A DNA stretch of 5,970 nucleotides. It comes from an uncultured Clostridia bacterium (GTDB lineage Bacteria > Bacillota > Clostridia > Oscillospirales > Acutalibacteraceae). The stretch lies in the NCBI GenBank assembly GCA_946539105.1, contig CAMNHG010000086.1, positions 1 to 5,970 on the forward strand, given 5' to 3'. The position numbers and the translations under genes were made by a program. Positions 1 through 5,970 of this stretch are shown here, one piece after another. A model generated the notes under the pieces. The model did no database searches. It saw only the letters and a list, made by a program, of their open reading frames with translations, and was not told the origin of the DNA. Every line of letters starts with the position of its first letter. Within the stretch, counting starts at the first letter, position 1.

Positions 1-668
1 ACAACGCTTACGCTGTTCATAAGCGCGTCGGGCATAAAGCTGCCGAAATCAAAATCGTTTATCTTAAACACGTTGGCTACAAGTGTGTTGACGCCCAAAT
101 ACGCAAGCGAAAGCGCGTTTATTGAGAGCACAACGCCGATGATTGTCGCGAGGGTTTTGTTTCTGATGCCCACCGCGAAGAAAAGCAGAATTGAGCTGAG
201 TGCCATCGACATAAACCACTTTAGCAAAAGTGTTAGTATTCCGCTCATAACCGCCGCGTCAACGGTAATTTGACCCGCAATTAAGGTTCCGAGAAGGCTT
301 GAAAGTACGCCTGCGATGAAGAAAATCAGGTTGTGGATTCCGATAACGATGAATTTTGAAATTACTATTTTTCCTCTGTCGCCAACCTGTCCGGCGATGT
401 TCTTGATATATCCGCCCGAAAAATCAAGCGACATAAACGATACTGCCGATATGAAAACGATTAGCATCAAAAACATAAAGCTAAACGGCTGTGAAAGCAG
501 CGACGACATAGGCGTAGGCGGAATCGGCATACCCGGCATTATCAGCTTTGTAATCAGCGGCGTGCCTATGGAAATGATTAAGTTTGCCGCAAAGGCAATC
601 GAGAGTAATACAATAAACAGCTTTGAAGTTCTGAGCTTGTACCACTCCATTTTAATTAAGTTCATCAT
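1..668 (-). CDS. ABC-2 type transporter permease subunit, partial (C-terminus beyond window)
   Basis: Membrane subunit of an ABC exporter that pairs with the ATPase encoded just upstream. About 222 residues are visible; the 3' end runs off the window. The N-terminus reads MMNLIKMEWYKLRTSKLF, the charged amphipathic start (xExxKLxxSK) usual for bacitracin/lantibiotic-type permeases. It is followed by hydrophobic segments at about residues 15-36, 61-81, 103-131, 139-167 and 172-195, which fits five of the expected six helices. A proline-rich loop (MPGMPIPPTPM, residues 44-54) follows the first helix. The start ATG at 668 overlaps the ATPase stop in an ATGA arrangement, with AGGGGG at 678-683 as ribosome binding site. 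A second in-frame ATG lies at 665. Family assignment rests on topology, N-terminus and context; the substrate is unknown. Seen: frame, start, helices. Inferred: exporter role, possibly peptide antibiotic resistance or a related efflux. Confidence 0.85.
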   Translation of the reverse strand, partial: MMNLIKMEWYKLRTSKLFIVLLSIAFAANLIISIGTPLITKLIMPGMPIPPTPMSSLLSQPFSFMFLMLIVFISAVSFMSLDFSGGYIKNIAGQVGDRGKIVISKFIVIGIHNLIFFIAGVLSSLLGTLIAGQITVDAAVMSGILTLLLKWFMSMALSSILLFFAVGIRNKTLATIIGVVLSINALSLAYLGVNTLVANVFKINDFDFGSFMPDALMNSVSV

Positions 669-1552
669 TTTCTCTTTCCCCCTGTAAGGCTGAGGTAGTA
701 GTCCTCAAGCGAAATATTTGTTTTGTGAAGCTCGTTTACCTCAAGTCCGCCGTTTACGAGCGTTTTGTTAATCTCGGCGGTTCTGTCAAGACATTCGTTG
801 ATTCTGATTTTGTCGTCCTTAATATCAACATCGCCGATACCCATTGACTTTATCATCTCAACCGCCTTGGCGTTGTCGCTTGTATGTACCGTAACATATC
901 TTCCGCAGCGTTGTTCAAGCTCCTCGCTTGTAAACTCGTCAATCAGCTCGCCGTTGTTGATAATTCCGTAGGAATCAGCGAGCTTTCCGAGCTCATCGAG
1001 GATATGACTTGAAATCATAATCGTGATTTTCTTTTCGTCCCTGAGCCTTTCAAGGGTTTCTCTGACCTCGGCAATACCCTGAGGGTCGAGTCCGTTAATC
1101 GGCTCGTCAAGAACGATGAACTTCGGGTCTCCCGTCAGTGCCAGGGCGATACCCAAACGCTGGCGCATACCGAGCGAGAACGAGCCCGCGGGCTTTTTGC
1201 CGGTGTAGGAAAGTCCGACAATATCCAAAAGTCCGTTAACATATTCCTTTTTGTAGCAGCCCATTGCTATGCACTTGATTTTGATATTGTCAAACGCCGA
1301 GCGGTTCGGGTAAATTCCGGGGCTTTCAATCAGCACGCCGATTCCGTTTTTATCCTCGCCGTTGTACTTAAAGCTGCCCTCGGTGGGGCTTGAAAGACCG
1401 CTGAGCATTCTCATAATTGTTGTTTTGCCGGCTCCGTTTCTGCCGATAAGTCCGTAAATCTTACCCTCGGGAATGTGAATGTTAATGTTTCCCGCGGCGA
1501 TTTTGTCGCCGTATTTCTTCGTGAGATTGTCGGTTGTTAAAATGTATCTCAT
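665..1552 (-). CDS. ABC transporter ATP-binding protein, bacitracin/lantibiotic (BcrA-like) type
   Basis: Cytoplasmic ATPase that powers the adjacent permease; 295 residues, typical for this family. Visible motifs: Walker A GRNGAGKT (37-44), a Q-loop region LIESPGIY with Glu76 at the usual Gln position, signature SLGMRQ (126-131) in place of LSGGQ, Walker B FIVLDEP (145-151) with Asp149 and catalytic Glu150, D-loop NGLDP (153-157), and the switch His183 in SSHIL. About 80 residues follow the nucleotide-binding core, the C-terminal extension usual in BcrA-like ATPases. The start at 1552 (MRYILTTDNL) is chosen because AGGAG at 1561-1565 is spaced 8 nt from it. An in-frame ATG at 1597 would lie upstream of the likely promoter -10 box and has no such site. 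The stop overlaps the permease start by 4 nt. No two-component system or GntR regulator is visible next to the pair, so the substrate (peptide antibiotic, ion or lipid) cannot be named. Confidence 0.95.
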   Translation of the reverse strand: MRYILTTDNLTKKYGDKIAAGNINIHIPEGKIYGLIGRNGAGKTTIMRMLSGLSSPTEGSFKYNGEDKNGIGVLIESPGIYPNRSAFDNIKIKCIAMGCYKKEYVNGLLDIVGLSYTGKKPAGSFSLGMRQRLGIALALTGDPKFIVLDEPINGLDPQGIAEVRETLERLRDEKKITIMISSHILDELGKLADSYGIINNGELIDEFTSEELEQRCGRYVTVHTSDNAKAVEMIKSMGIGDVDIKDDKIRINECLDRTAEINKTLVNGGLEVNELHKTNISLEDYYLSLTGGKRK

Positions 1553-1560
1553 AAAATTCT

Positions 1561-1565
1561 CTCCT
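1561..1565 (-). promoter_or_regulatory. Ribosome binding site fixing the ABC ATPase start
   Basis: The minus strand reads AAAGGAGA here, with GGAG 8 nt upstream of the ATG at 1552. It supports the shorter 295-residue protein over the frame-open ATG at 1597. Confidence 0.85.
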
Positions 1566-1583
1566 TTTTCAGATTGCAAATAC

Positions 1584-1592
1584 AGTATAACA
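1584..1592 (-). promoter_or_regulatory. Probable extended -10 promoter of the ABC operon
   Basis: The minus strand reads TG-T-TATACT: TATACT at 1584-1589 is one base off the TATAAT consensus and the extended TG is at 1591-1592. No good -35 hexamer lies 16-18 bp upstream, which is common for extended -10 promoters. The predicted start of transcription is about 25 nt before the ATG at 1552. A short dyad GTATgttATAC (1585-1595) overlaps the element. The promoter lies just downstream of the terminator at 1637-1667, so the ABC pair is likely its own transcription unit. Confidence 0.6.
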
Positions 1593-1636
1593 TACAAACC
1601 CTAACAAAACACTTACAAATTTTTTCAAAAATACAA

Positions 1637-1667
1637 AAAGCCAAGCGGTTTCGCGCCGCTTGGCTTT
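1637..1667 (-). terminator. Rho-independent terminator after the Fn3 protein gene
   Basis: A perfect 12-bp stem pairs 1637-1648 with 1656-1667 around a 7-nt loop. Read on the minus strand it ends in CCGCTTGGCTTTTTGTATTTTTG, with the U-rich tail at the low-coordinate side. It lies 34 nt past the TAG stop of the Fn3 gene. The plus-strand flank (AGGTTATT) is a poorer tail, so the terminator works mainly on the minus strand. Confidence 0.92.
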
Positions 1668-1700
1668 AGGTTATTTAATATATGAATTTAGAATTTTACG

Positions 1701-3146
1701 CTATGGTTCGACATAACTGCTCGCAACGTCTGACCATGGACCTTGGTTTCCGTTTGCGTCTATTGCCGCAACCTGAACATAGTAGGTTGAGTTGCCGTAA
1801 TATGAGGTCAGTCTAAGCTCTGTTCCTGTAACGTAGGCGTATGTAAATCCGCTCTGCCAGTTTGTTTTATATGCAACACGGTATCTTACCGCTCCGGTTA
1901 CCGGACGCCAGTCGGTGTCAAAACCGTTTTGATATTCTCCGCAGAACCAAATCTCGGGCTTTGCGAGGGTTGAGCCGTAGGAGGCTGTTTTTACTTCCGA
2001 CCAGGGACCCGCGAGGCTTCCGTTAAGCGGACATACCTGAACCTGATAAATCGCGCCCTTTGTTGGGTTTGGAACGTTAAAGTAACGCGCTGTGGTTGTG
2101 CGGTAGTTCCACGCGGAATCGGTTGAACGCTTGAACGCAACCTTGTAAGCTGTCGCACCCTTTATGGCGTTCCAGTTGATGTTCAGGCGGCTTGCGTTAA
2201 TGTTCATATTTGTAATAGTCGGTCTGAACAGCGTGGTGATTGTCTTCATATTGCTCCACTGAGCATATGCCGCGCTCTTGCCGTTTGAGTAGTACGGTCT
2301 GATCTGATAATAATACATCGCGCCGCCTACAACGTTCCTGTCGGTAAAGCTGGTGCCCGACACATAATAGTATGTATAATTCTTGTCTGTTGACCTTTTC
2401 TTTGCTACAGCGTAGCCGTTTGCTCCGAGCGCGGAATCCCATTTAACGGTTACAGTGCCGTTTGAGTTATAGGCGGTGCTGTAAAGATTTGTTCCGCGAA
2501 CGTGGGTCATTGTTGTTGGCTTTGTAATTCCGCAAAGTCTGTTGTTGCCGTCAATAGAACGAACCTGAATATAATACAGATCCCCCCAATCAAGATATGT
2601 CAGGTACATATAATTGAGATTACCCGAAGTTGTGTCCCAATACCATTCGTCGTCCCATACGCTCTTGTAATATACTCTGTATTTTGCAGCTCCGGCGGCT
2701 CTTGTCCAAGTTACATAAAAGCCGGTTCCGCTGTTCTGGACACGTACATTTGTAGGAGCAGCTGCGACGCCCAGTACAGTAATTGTAATTGACGCGGTTT
2801 GGGTGTTTACATTATTGTTGTTGTCAAAGGTTCTCAGAGTGATTGTGATTTTAGATACGCCGGTTTTTTTAGCGTAAACATTTGCTCCACCCTTGCCGTC
2901 GCTGTACGCTGCTACAACAGACGGATTCGAACTGGTTACAACTGCCGAAGCGATGTTGCTGTAATACGGAGTAATATAGTATGTTTCTGAGTCACCGACA
3001 TACATGGTGGCTGTTTGACCTACGCCGATTTCCTGGCCTTTATCCTCGGCGGCAGAAACCGAAATTGCCGACATACCGACCACGGCTGTGCTCAAAAGCA
3101 TAACCAAAGCAAGTGCAACGGCTAAGATTTTTTTGCTGTTTTTCAT
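1701..3146 (-). CDS. Secreted protein with an Ig-like domain and four fibronectin type III repeats
   Basis: Extracellular protein of 481 residues with no catalytic motif. A signal peptide spans residues 1 to 32 or 33: KNSKK basic start, hydrophobic core 7-23, and SVSA/AED cleavage region. Residues about 40-125 resemble a bacterial Ig-like (BIG2-type) domain: TSSNPSVVAAYSDG, then YAKKTGVSKITIT. Four Fn3-like repeats follow at about 130-215, 217-305, 308-390 and 394-479. Each has a core Trp (147, 236, 325, 413; spacing 89, 89, 88), a GAxxY turn (152, 241, 330, 418) and a Y-x-x-Q-V/I strand. Repeats 2-4 also end in a W-S motif (297, 382, 471); repeat 1 lacks it. The protein is rich in Tyr and Trp and has three Cys (205, 372, 402). 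There is no LPXTG, dockerin, SLH or C-terminal membrane anchor. The start at 3146 has AGGAGG (3154-3159) 7 nt upstream. It has its own promoter and terminator. The role is not known; adhesion, matrix or glycan binding are guesses. Confidence 0.93.
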   Translation of the reverse strand: MKNSKKILAVALALVMLLSTAVVGMSAISVSAAEDKGQEIGVGQTATMYVGDSETYYITPYYSNIASAVVTSSNPSVVAAYSDGKGGANVYAKKTGVSKITITLRTFDNNNNVNTQTASITITVLGVAAAPTNVRVQNSGTGFYVTWTRAAGAAKYRVYYKSVWDDEWYWDTTSGNLNYMYLTYLDWGDLYYIQVRSIDGNNRLCGITKPTTMTHVRGTNLYSTAYNSNGTVTVKWDSALGANGYAVAKKRSTDKNYTYYYVSGTSFTDRNVVGGAMYYYQIRPYYSNGKSAAYAQWSNMKTITTLFRPTITNMNINASRLNINWNAIKGATAYKVAFKRSTDSAWNYRTTTARYFNVPNPTKGAIYQVQVCPLNGSLAGPWSEVKTASYGSTLAKPEIWFCGEYQNGFDTDWRPVTGAVRYRVAYKTNWQSGFTYAYVTGTELRLTSYYGNSTYYVQVAAIDANGNQGPWSDVASSYVEP

Positions 3147-3169
3147 TGGTAATCCTCCTTTGTGTTATC

Positions 3170-3192
3170 TATAATTAGATATACTAATTATA
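3170..3192. repeat. Perfect palindrome overlapping the Fn3 gene promoter (candidate operator)
   Basis: TATAATTAG (3170-3178) and CTAATTATA (3184-3192) form a perfect 9-bp inverted repeat around a 5-nt centre, ATATA. The upstream arm contains the promoter -10 hexamer (3187-3192) and the other arm covers the likely transcription start. This is a typical place for a repressor site. The arms are all A/T except one G-C pair, so chance symmetry in AT-rich DNA is possible. Confidence 0.5.
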
Positions 3193-3215
3193 TCTTACAA
3201 TATTTAACAAGTCAA
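3187..3215 (-). promoter_or_regulatory. Sigma-A promoter of the Fn3 protein gene
   Basis: The minus strand has -35 TTGACT (3210-3215), a 17-bp spacer and -10 TATAAT (3187-3192): five of six and six of six consensus bases at ideal spacing. A- and T-tracts at about 3221-3260 lie upstream and could act as an UP element. The predicted leader is about 35 nt and carries the AGGAGG site. This is the strongest promoter in the window, suggesting a well-expressed secreted protein. Confidence 0.85.
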
Positions 3216-3259
3216 TGCACAAAAACAAAAAACAGCAAATTTATTTAATTTTTTTGTGT

Positions 3260-3288
3260 ATTATTTTGCAAAACAACTCAAAAATCAA
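3260..3288 (-). promoter_or_regulatory. Possible second, upstream promoter of the Fn3 protein gene
   Basis: The minus strand has TTGATT (3283-3288), a 17-bp spacer and AATAAT (3260-3265), four and five consensus bases. It sits between the glucokinase terminator and the main promoter. The 9-mer GTGCATTGA occurs at both -35 regions (3212-3220 and 3285-3293), 73 bp apart. In DNA this AT-rich a chance match is quite possible. Confidence 0.35.
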
Positions 3289-3309
3289 TGCACTGTCGTT
3301 GCAACTTGC

Positions 3310-3340
3310 AAAAAGGCTGTCAGCGCGAGTGCCGACAGCC
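3310..3340 (-). terminator. Rho-independent terminator after the glucokinase gene
   Basis: On the minus strand GGCTGTC (3334-3340) pairs with GACAGCC (3315-3321), continued inward by a G-U wobble and two G-C pairs to about 10 bp with a 6-nt loop. Five T follow (3310-3314). It lies 24 nt after the TGA at 3365, separating glucokinase from the Fn3 gene. Confidence 0.92.
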
Positions 3341-3364
3341 CAATGTTAATTTGTTAAATTTTTA

Positions 3365-4315
3365 TCAATCAAGAAAAGCCGCGCCGATAATTCCGGCGTC
3401 GTTTGCAAGCGAGCAGGTGCACAGCTTTGTCTGCTTGTCGTTGTGCTTGGTGTAGCGTTCCTCCTCAATAATCTTTCTGAGGGGACTGAGCAGGTTTTCG
3501 CCCTGGTTTGAAATTCCGCCGCCGATGCACAGCACGTCGGGCTGGAAGATATTGATGATGTTTACAAGGCCTGTCGCGAGGTAGCCGAAGTACTCATCGA
3601 GAACCTCCTGAGCGTCGGGATCGCCTGCTGCCGCAGCGTCAAAGGCGGTTTTGCCGTTAACCTTGTTGATGTCGCCGTCGCACTGCTTTAGCATATAGCT
3701 GTAGTCGAGCTTACCAGAGAGAATTTTCTGCTTTGTCAAGTTGATAAGACCTGTCGCTGAAGCGTAGGCCTCCCAGCAACCCTTTCTTCCGCAGCCGCAC
3801 TCCTTGCCGTCCTTTACGATTACCATATGGCCGAGCTCCGCGCCGGCGTAGTTTGAACCGCTGTAGATTTTGCCGTCAATGATAATTCCGCCGCCTACGC
3901 CTGTGCCGAGTGTGATGGCAACGGCGTTTTTCGCGCCCTTCGCGCTTCCGGCAAGGTATTCGCCGAGTGCCGCCGCGTTTGCGTCGTTCTCAATAATAAC
4001 CTTTGTGTTGAGCCTTTCCTCCATCATCTTGACAACTTCCCAGTTGTGGAAGAACAGGTTAGCCGAATACTCGATTACGCCGGTTTTGGGGTTAACAGCT
4101 CCCGGTACGCCTATACCGATGCTCTCAACATCCTCCATTGTAATACCTGCTTTAGCCACAGCTTTTTTGGCAACCTCAGCCATACTGTCACAAATCTCGC
4201 TTTCGGGACGCGGAACATTTGTCTTGCAGCTTGCTCTCGCCACAATCTTATAATCCTTGTTTACCAAGCCCGCGACGATGTTTGTACCGCCGAGGTCAAT
4301 ACCTAATCTATACAT
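3365..4315 (-). CDS. glcK: ROK-family glucokinase
   Basis: Cytoplasmic sugar kinase, most likely ATP-dependent conversion of glucose to glucose 6-phosphate. It has 316 residues, the usual length of Gram-positive ROK glucokinases. Visible motifs: N-terminal phosphate-binding DLGGTN (7-12), GIGVPGAV (67-74), sugar-binding and catalytic ENDANAAALGE (109-119) with Asp111 as the general base, GTGVGGG (137-143), ExGH (160-163), and the ROK zinc site formed by His163 and the CGCGRKGC cysteines 173, 175 and 180, followed by Glu182. GGGIS (265-269) and GIIGAA (308-313) are the C-terminal nucleotide-binding turns. No N-terminal helix-turn-helix precedes the kinase, so it is an enzyme and not a ROK repressor. 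The start at 4315 has AAGGAG (4323-4328) 7 nt upstream. It stands alone between terminators. ROK kinases for fructose, mannose, allose or ManNAc share these motifs, so glucose specificity is inferred. Confidence 0.93.
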   Translation of the reverse strand: MYRLGIDLGGTNIVAGLVNKDYKIVARASCKTNVPRPESEICDSMAEVAKKAVAKAGITMEDVESIGIGVPGAVNPKTGVIEYSANLFFHNWEVVKMMEERLNTKVIIENDANAAALGEYLAGSAKGAKNAVAITLGTGVGGGIIIDGKIYSGSNYAGAELGHMVIVKDGKECGCGRKGCWEAYASATGLINLTKQKILSGKLDYSYMLKQCDGDINKVNGKTAFDAAAAGDPDAQEVLDEYFGYLATGLVNIINIFQPDVLCIGGGISNQGENLLSPLRKIIEEERYTKHNDKQTKLCTCSLANDAGIIGAAFLD

Positions 4316-4347
4316 AACAACACTCCTTTGTTTTATTAGTTGTAATC

Positions 4348-4376
4348 ATAATAACATAAATTTTCGAGTAAATCAA
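4348..4376 (-). promoter_or_regulatory. Sigma-A promoter of the glucokinase gene
   Basis: The minus strand reads -35 TTGATT (4371-4376), a 17-bp spacer and -10 TATTAT (4348-4353), with an extended TG at 4355-4356. It lies downstream of the guaB terminator and predicts a leader of about 26 nt, just long enough for the ribosome binding site. No clear operator or catabolite-response (cre) site is seen. Confidence 0.78.
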
Positions 4377-4412
4377 TAAAAAATAAGTATATTTTGACAA
4401 AAAATCTATAAC

Positions 4413-4445
4413 AAAAAAGCAGGGGCAGTCAGCGACCGTCCCTGC
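4413..4445 (-). terminator. Rho-independent terminator after guaB
   Basis: On the minus strand GCAGGG (4440-4445) pairs with CCCTGC (4419-4424). After one A-C mismatch, CGGTC pairs with GACTG (one wobble) around a 3-nt loop. Six T follow (4413-4418). It starts 10 nt past the guaB stop codon. Confidence 0.92.
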
Positions 4446-4455
4446 AAAGGATTTA

Positions 4456-5937
4456 TTATGAGAAATTGTATGAATAGTTGGGGGCTTCCTTGGTGATTTG
4501 AATGTCGTGCGGATGGCTTTCTCTGAGTCCTGCGCCCGAGATATGAACAAAGCGGGCTTTCTCGTGGAGCTCGGCGATTGTAGCGCAGCCGGTGTAGCCC
4601 ATGCCTGCCTTTAGGCCGCCCATAAGCTGATAAACCGTGTCTGAGAGGAGTCCCTTGTAGGGCACTCTGCCCTCAACGCCCTCAGGAACAAACTTGCGGT
4701 TGCTCGCCTGGAAGTAACGGTCCGCGCTGCCCTTGCCCATTGCGCCGAGGCTGCCCATTCCGCGGTAAACCTTGAACTGTCTGCCCTGGTAAATCTCTTT
4801 ATCTCCGGGGCTTTCCTCACAGCCTGCAACAAGCGAGCCGACCATAACAACGCTTCCGCCTGCAGCAAGAGCCTTTACGATGTCGCCGCTGTACTTGATA
4901 CCGCCGTCGGCAATTACGGGGATTCCGTACTTTGAAGCCTCGCATGCAGCGTCGTAAATAGCTGTAATCTGCGGTACGCCGATACCGGCTACGATTCTGG
5001 TTGTGCAGATTGAACCCGGGCCGATGCCTACCTTAACAGCGTCCGCGCCGGCGTCGATAAGTGCCTTGGCTGCTTCGGCTGTCGCGATATTTCCGGCAAC
5101 AAGAGGAAGATTGGGGTATGCCTGCTTAACTCTGGCAACTGAGTTTACAACGTTTGAGTTGTGACCGTGAGCGGAGTCGAGAACAACAACGTCAACTCCT
5201 GCCTCAATCAGAGCCGCTACTCTGTCGAGTACGTCGGGAGTCGCGCCGATAGCAGCTCCGCAAAGGAGTCTGCCCTTGTCGTCACGCGCGGAGTTGGGGT
5301 ACTGAACGCTCTTTTCAATGTCCTTGATTGTGATTAAGCCCTTGAGCGAGCCGGTGTTGTCAACAATCGGGAGCTTTTCGATTTTGTGCTCGCGAAGAAT
5401 TGACTGCGCCTGCAAAAGCGTTGTGCCGACGGGAGCGGTAACGAGGTTTTCCTTTGTCATAACCTTTGAAATCGGCTGAGAAAAATCCTCGGCTGTCATA
5501 AAGCGCATATCGCGGTTTGTGATAATGCCGATCAGCTTGCCGTCGGTACAAATCGGAACGCCCGAAATTTTGTACTTGCCCATGAGCGCGTCGGCGTCAC
5601 GGACGGTGTTTTCGGGAGATAGGAAAAACGGATTTACAATAACTCCGTTTTCGCTTCTCTTAACGCGGTCTACCATATCCGCCTGTCTTTCGATAGGCAT
5701 ATTTTTGTGGATAATGCCCACGCCGCCCTCACGGGCGATGGCGATTGCCATTTCGGTTTCGGTTACGGTGTCCATAGCCGCGGTCATAAGTGGAGTATTG
5801 AGCTTGATTGTCTTTGTCAGGTTTGTTGAAACAGACACGTTTTTCGGCTCGACGTTAGATTCGCCGGGAATAAGAAGGACGTCGTCAAAGGTAAGCCCCT
5901 CTTTGCCGAATTTGTCATTGAAATTTGTGTTCAGCAT
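4456..5937 (-). CDS. guaB: IMP dehydrogenase
   Basis: Cytoplasmic enzyme that oxidises IMP to XMP with NAD+, the committed step of guanine nucleotide synthesis. It has 493 residues, typical of bacterial IMPDH. The N-terminus has LTFDDVLLIPGES (15-27). A CBS pair (Bateman) inserts at about 95-212, with GKLIGIITNRDMRF and GSLKGLITIKDIEK as the two CBS ends. The catalytic loop is GPGSICTTRIVAGIG (306-320) with Cys311 as the nucleophile. DSAHGH (254-259) contacts NAD, ADGGI (343-347) the IMP phosphate, and MGSLGAMGKGS...RYFQ with PEGVEGR (394-424) forms the mobile flap, including the Arg407-Tyr408 pair. The C-terminal SGAGLRESHPHDI is also characteristic. All key residues are present. The start is set at 5937 by GGAGG 8 nt upstream; an in-frame ATG at 5952 overlaps that site. 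It is followed directly by a terminator. Its promoter and any leader regulation lie beyond the window edge. Confidence 0.98.
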   Translation of the reverse strand: MLNTNFNDKFGKEGLTFDDVLLIPGESNVEPKNVSVSTNLTKTIKLNTPLMTAAMDTVTETEMAIAIAREGGVGIIHKNMPIERQADMVDRVKRSENGVIVNPFFLSPENTVRDADALMGKYKISGVPICTDGKLIGIITNRDMRFMTAEDFSQPISKVMTKENLVTAPVGTTLLQAQSILREHKIEKLPIVDNTGSLKGLITIKDIEKSVQYPNSARDDKGRLLCGAAIGATPDVLDRVAALIEAGVDVVVLDSAHGHNSNVVNSVARVKQAYPNLPLVAGNIATAEAAKALIDAGADAVKVGIGPGSICTTRIVAGIGVPQITAIYDAACEASKYGIPVIADGGIKYSGDIVKALAAGGSVVMVGSLVAGCEESPGDKEIYQGRQFKVYRGMGSLGAMGKGSADRYFQASNRKFVPEGVEGRVPYKGLLSDTVYQLMGGLKAGMGYTGCATIAELHEKARFVHISGAGLRESHPHDIQITKEAPNYSYNFS

Positions 5938-5945
5938 ACTTTCTT

Positions 5946-5950
5946 CCTCC
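5946..5950 (-). promoter_or_regulatory. Ribosome binding site fixing the guaB start
   Basis: GGAGG on the minus strand is 8 nt upstream of the ATG at 5937 (MLNTNFNDKFG). The competing in-frame ATG at 5952 overlaps this site, and its five extra residues (MEEES) are simply the translated Shine-Dalgarno region. The 493-residue form is therefore preferred. Confidence 0.88.
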
Positions 5951-5970
5951 ATCCATTACATATATTTAAA

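Noticed and set aside
316..687. Plus-strand open frame of 123 codons opposite the permease
   Set aside because: It is antisense to a well-supported membrane protein, and its hydrophobic composition mirrors the opposite strand. No ribosome binding site or family resemblance was seen.
1553..1597. N-terminal extension of the ABC ATPase (MYVILYLQSEKGENF)
   Set aside because: The extension spans the likely -10 box, transcription start and ribosome binding site. The family motif order begins properly at MRYILTTDNL.
2197..2442. Minus-strand 81-codon frame within the Fn3 gene
   Set aside because: It is an alternate frame inside a coding region with clear domain repeats, with no sign of independent expression.
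1701..3146. Possible glycosidase or cellulosome component reading of the Fn3 protein
   Set aside because: No catalytic domain, dockerin or cohesin-like segment is present in the 481 residues. Only Ig-like and Fn3-like modules are visible.
3870..4306. Two overlapping plus-strand open frames opposite the glucokinase
   Set aside because: They lie wholly antisense to conserved ROK motifs and have no recognisable domain. They are best explained as shadow frames.
4308..4550. Minus-strand 80-codon frame bridging the guaB end and the glucokinase start
   Set aside because: It runs through the guaB terminator hairpin and the glucokinase promoter, and overlaps guaB codons in another frame. It is not a credible gene.
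5953..5970. AT-rich TATATGTAAT-like sequence upstream of guaB as a promoter
   Set aside because: Only 18 bases are available before the window edge, with no -35 visible, so a promoter cannot be supported.

Overview
The window looks like chromosomal DNA from a low-to-moderate GC Gram-positive anaerobe of the Clostridia. The Ruminococcus/Oscillospiraceae group is my best guess, by resemblance only. The supporting signs are strong AGGAGG-type ribosome binding sites, canonical sigma-A promoters, U-tailed hairpin terminators, a Gram-positive signal peptide on an Ig-like/fibronectin-type III secreted protein, a ROK glucokinase and a bacitracin-type ABC transporter. All five genes are on the minus strand, so transcription runs from high to low coordinates. 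No plus-strand gene, RNA gene, mobile element or CRISPR array is supported.

In transcription order: guaB (IMP dehydrogenase, 5937 to 4456) ends at a hairpin terminator at 4413-4445. Next is a ROK-family glucokinase (4315 to 3365) with its own extended -10 promoter and a terminator at 3310-3340. Then comes a 481-residue secreted protein with one Ig-like domain and four fibronectin type III repeats (3146 to 1701). It has a near-consensus promoter whose -10 box lies inside a perfect 9-bp-arm palindrome, and a terminator at 1637-1667. Last is a two-gene ABC exporter operon: the ATPase (1552 to 665) and a translationally coupled permease (668 down to the window edge, incomplete).

There are thus four transcription units, each closed by or separated by a terminator. 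The neighbours are probably not one pathway: guaB makes XMP for guanine nucleotide synthesis, the glucokinase feeds glucose into glycolysis, the Fn3 protein acts outside the cell, and the ABC pair moves an unknown substrate. No gap exceeds about 220 bases; the longest (3147-3364) is filled by a terminator and promoter signals.

I found no clear novel system. The least explained parts are the unanchored Fn3 protein and the palindromic, possibly tandem promoter region in front of it. Two starts should be placed downstream of the longest open frame: guaB at 5937 and the ABC ATPase at 1552.
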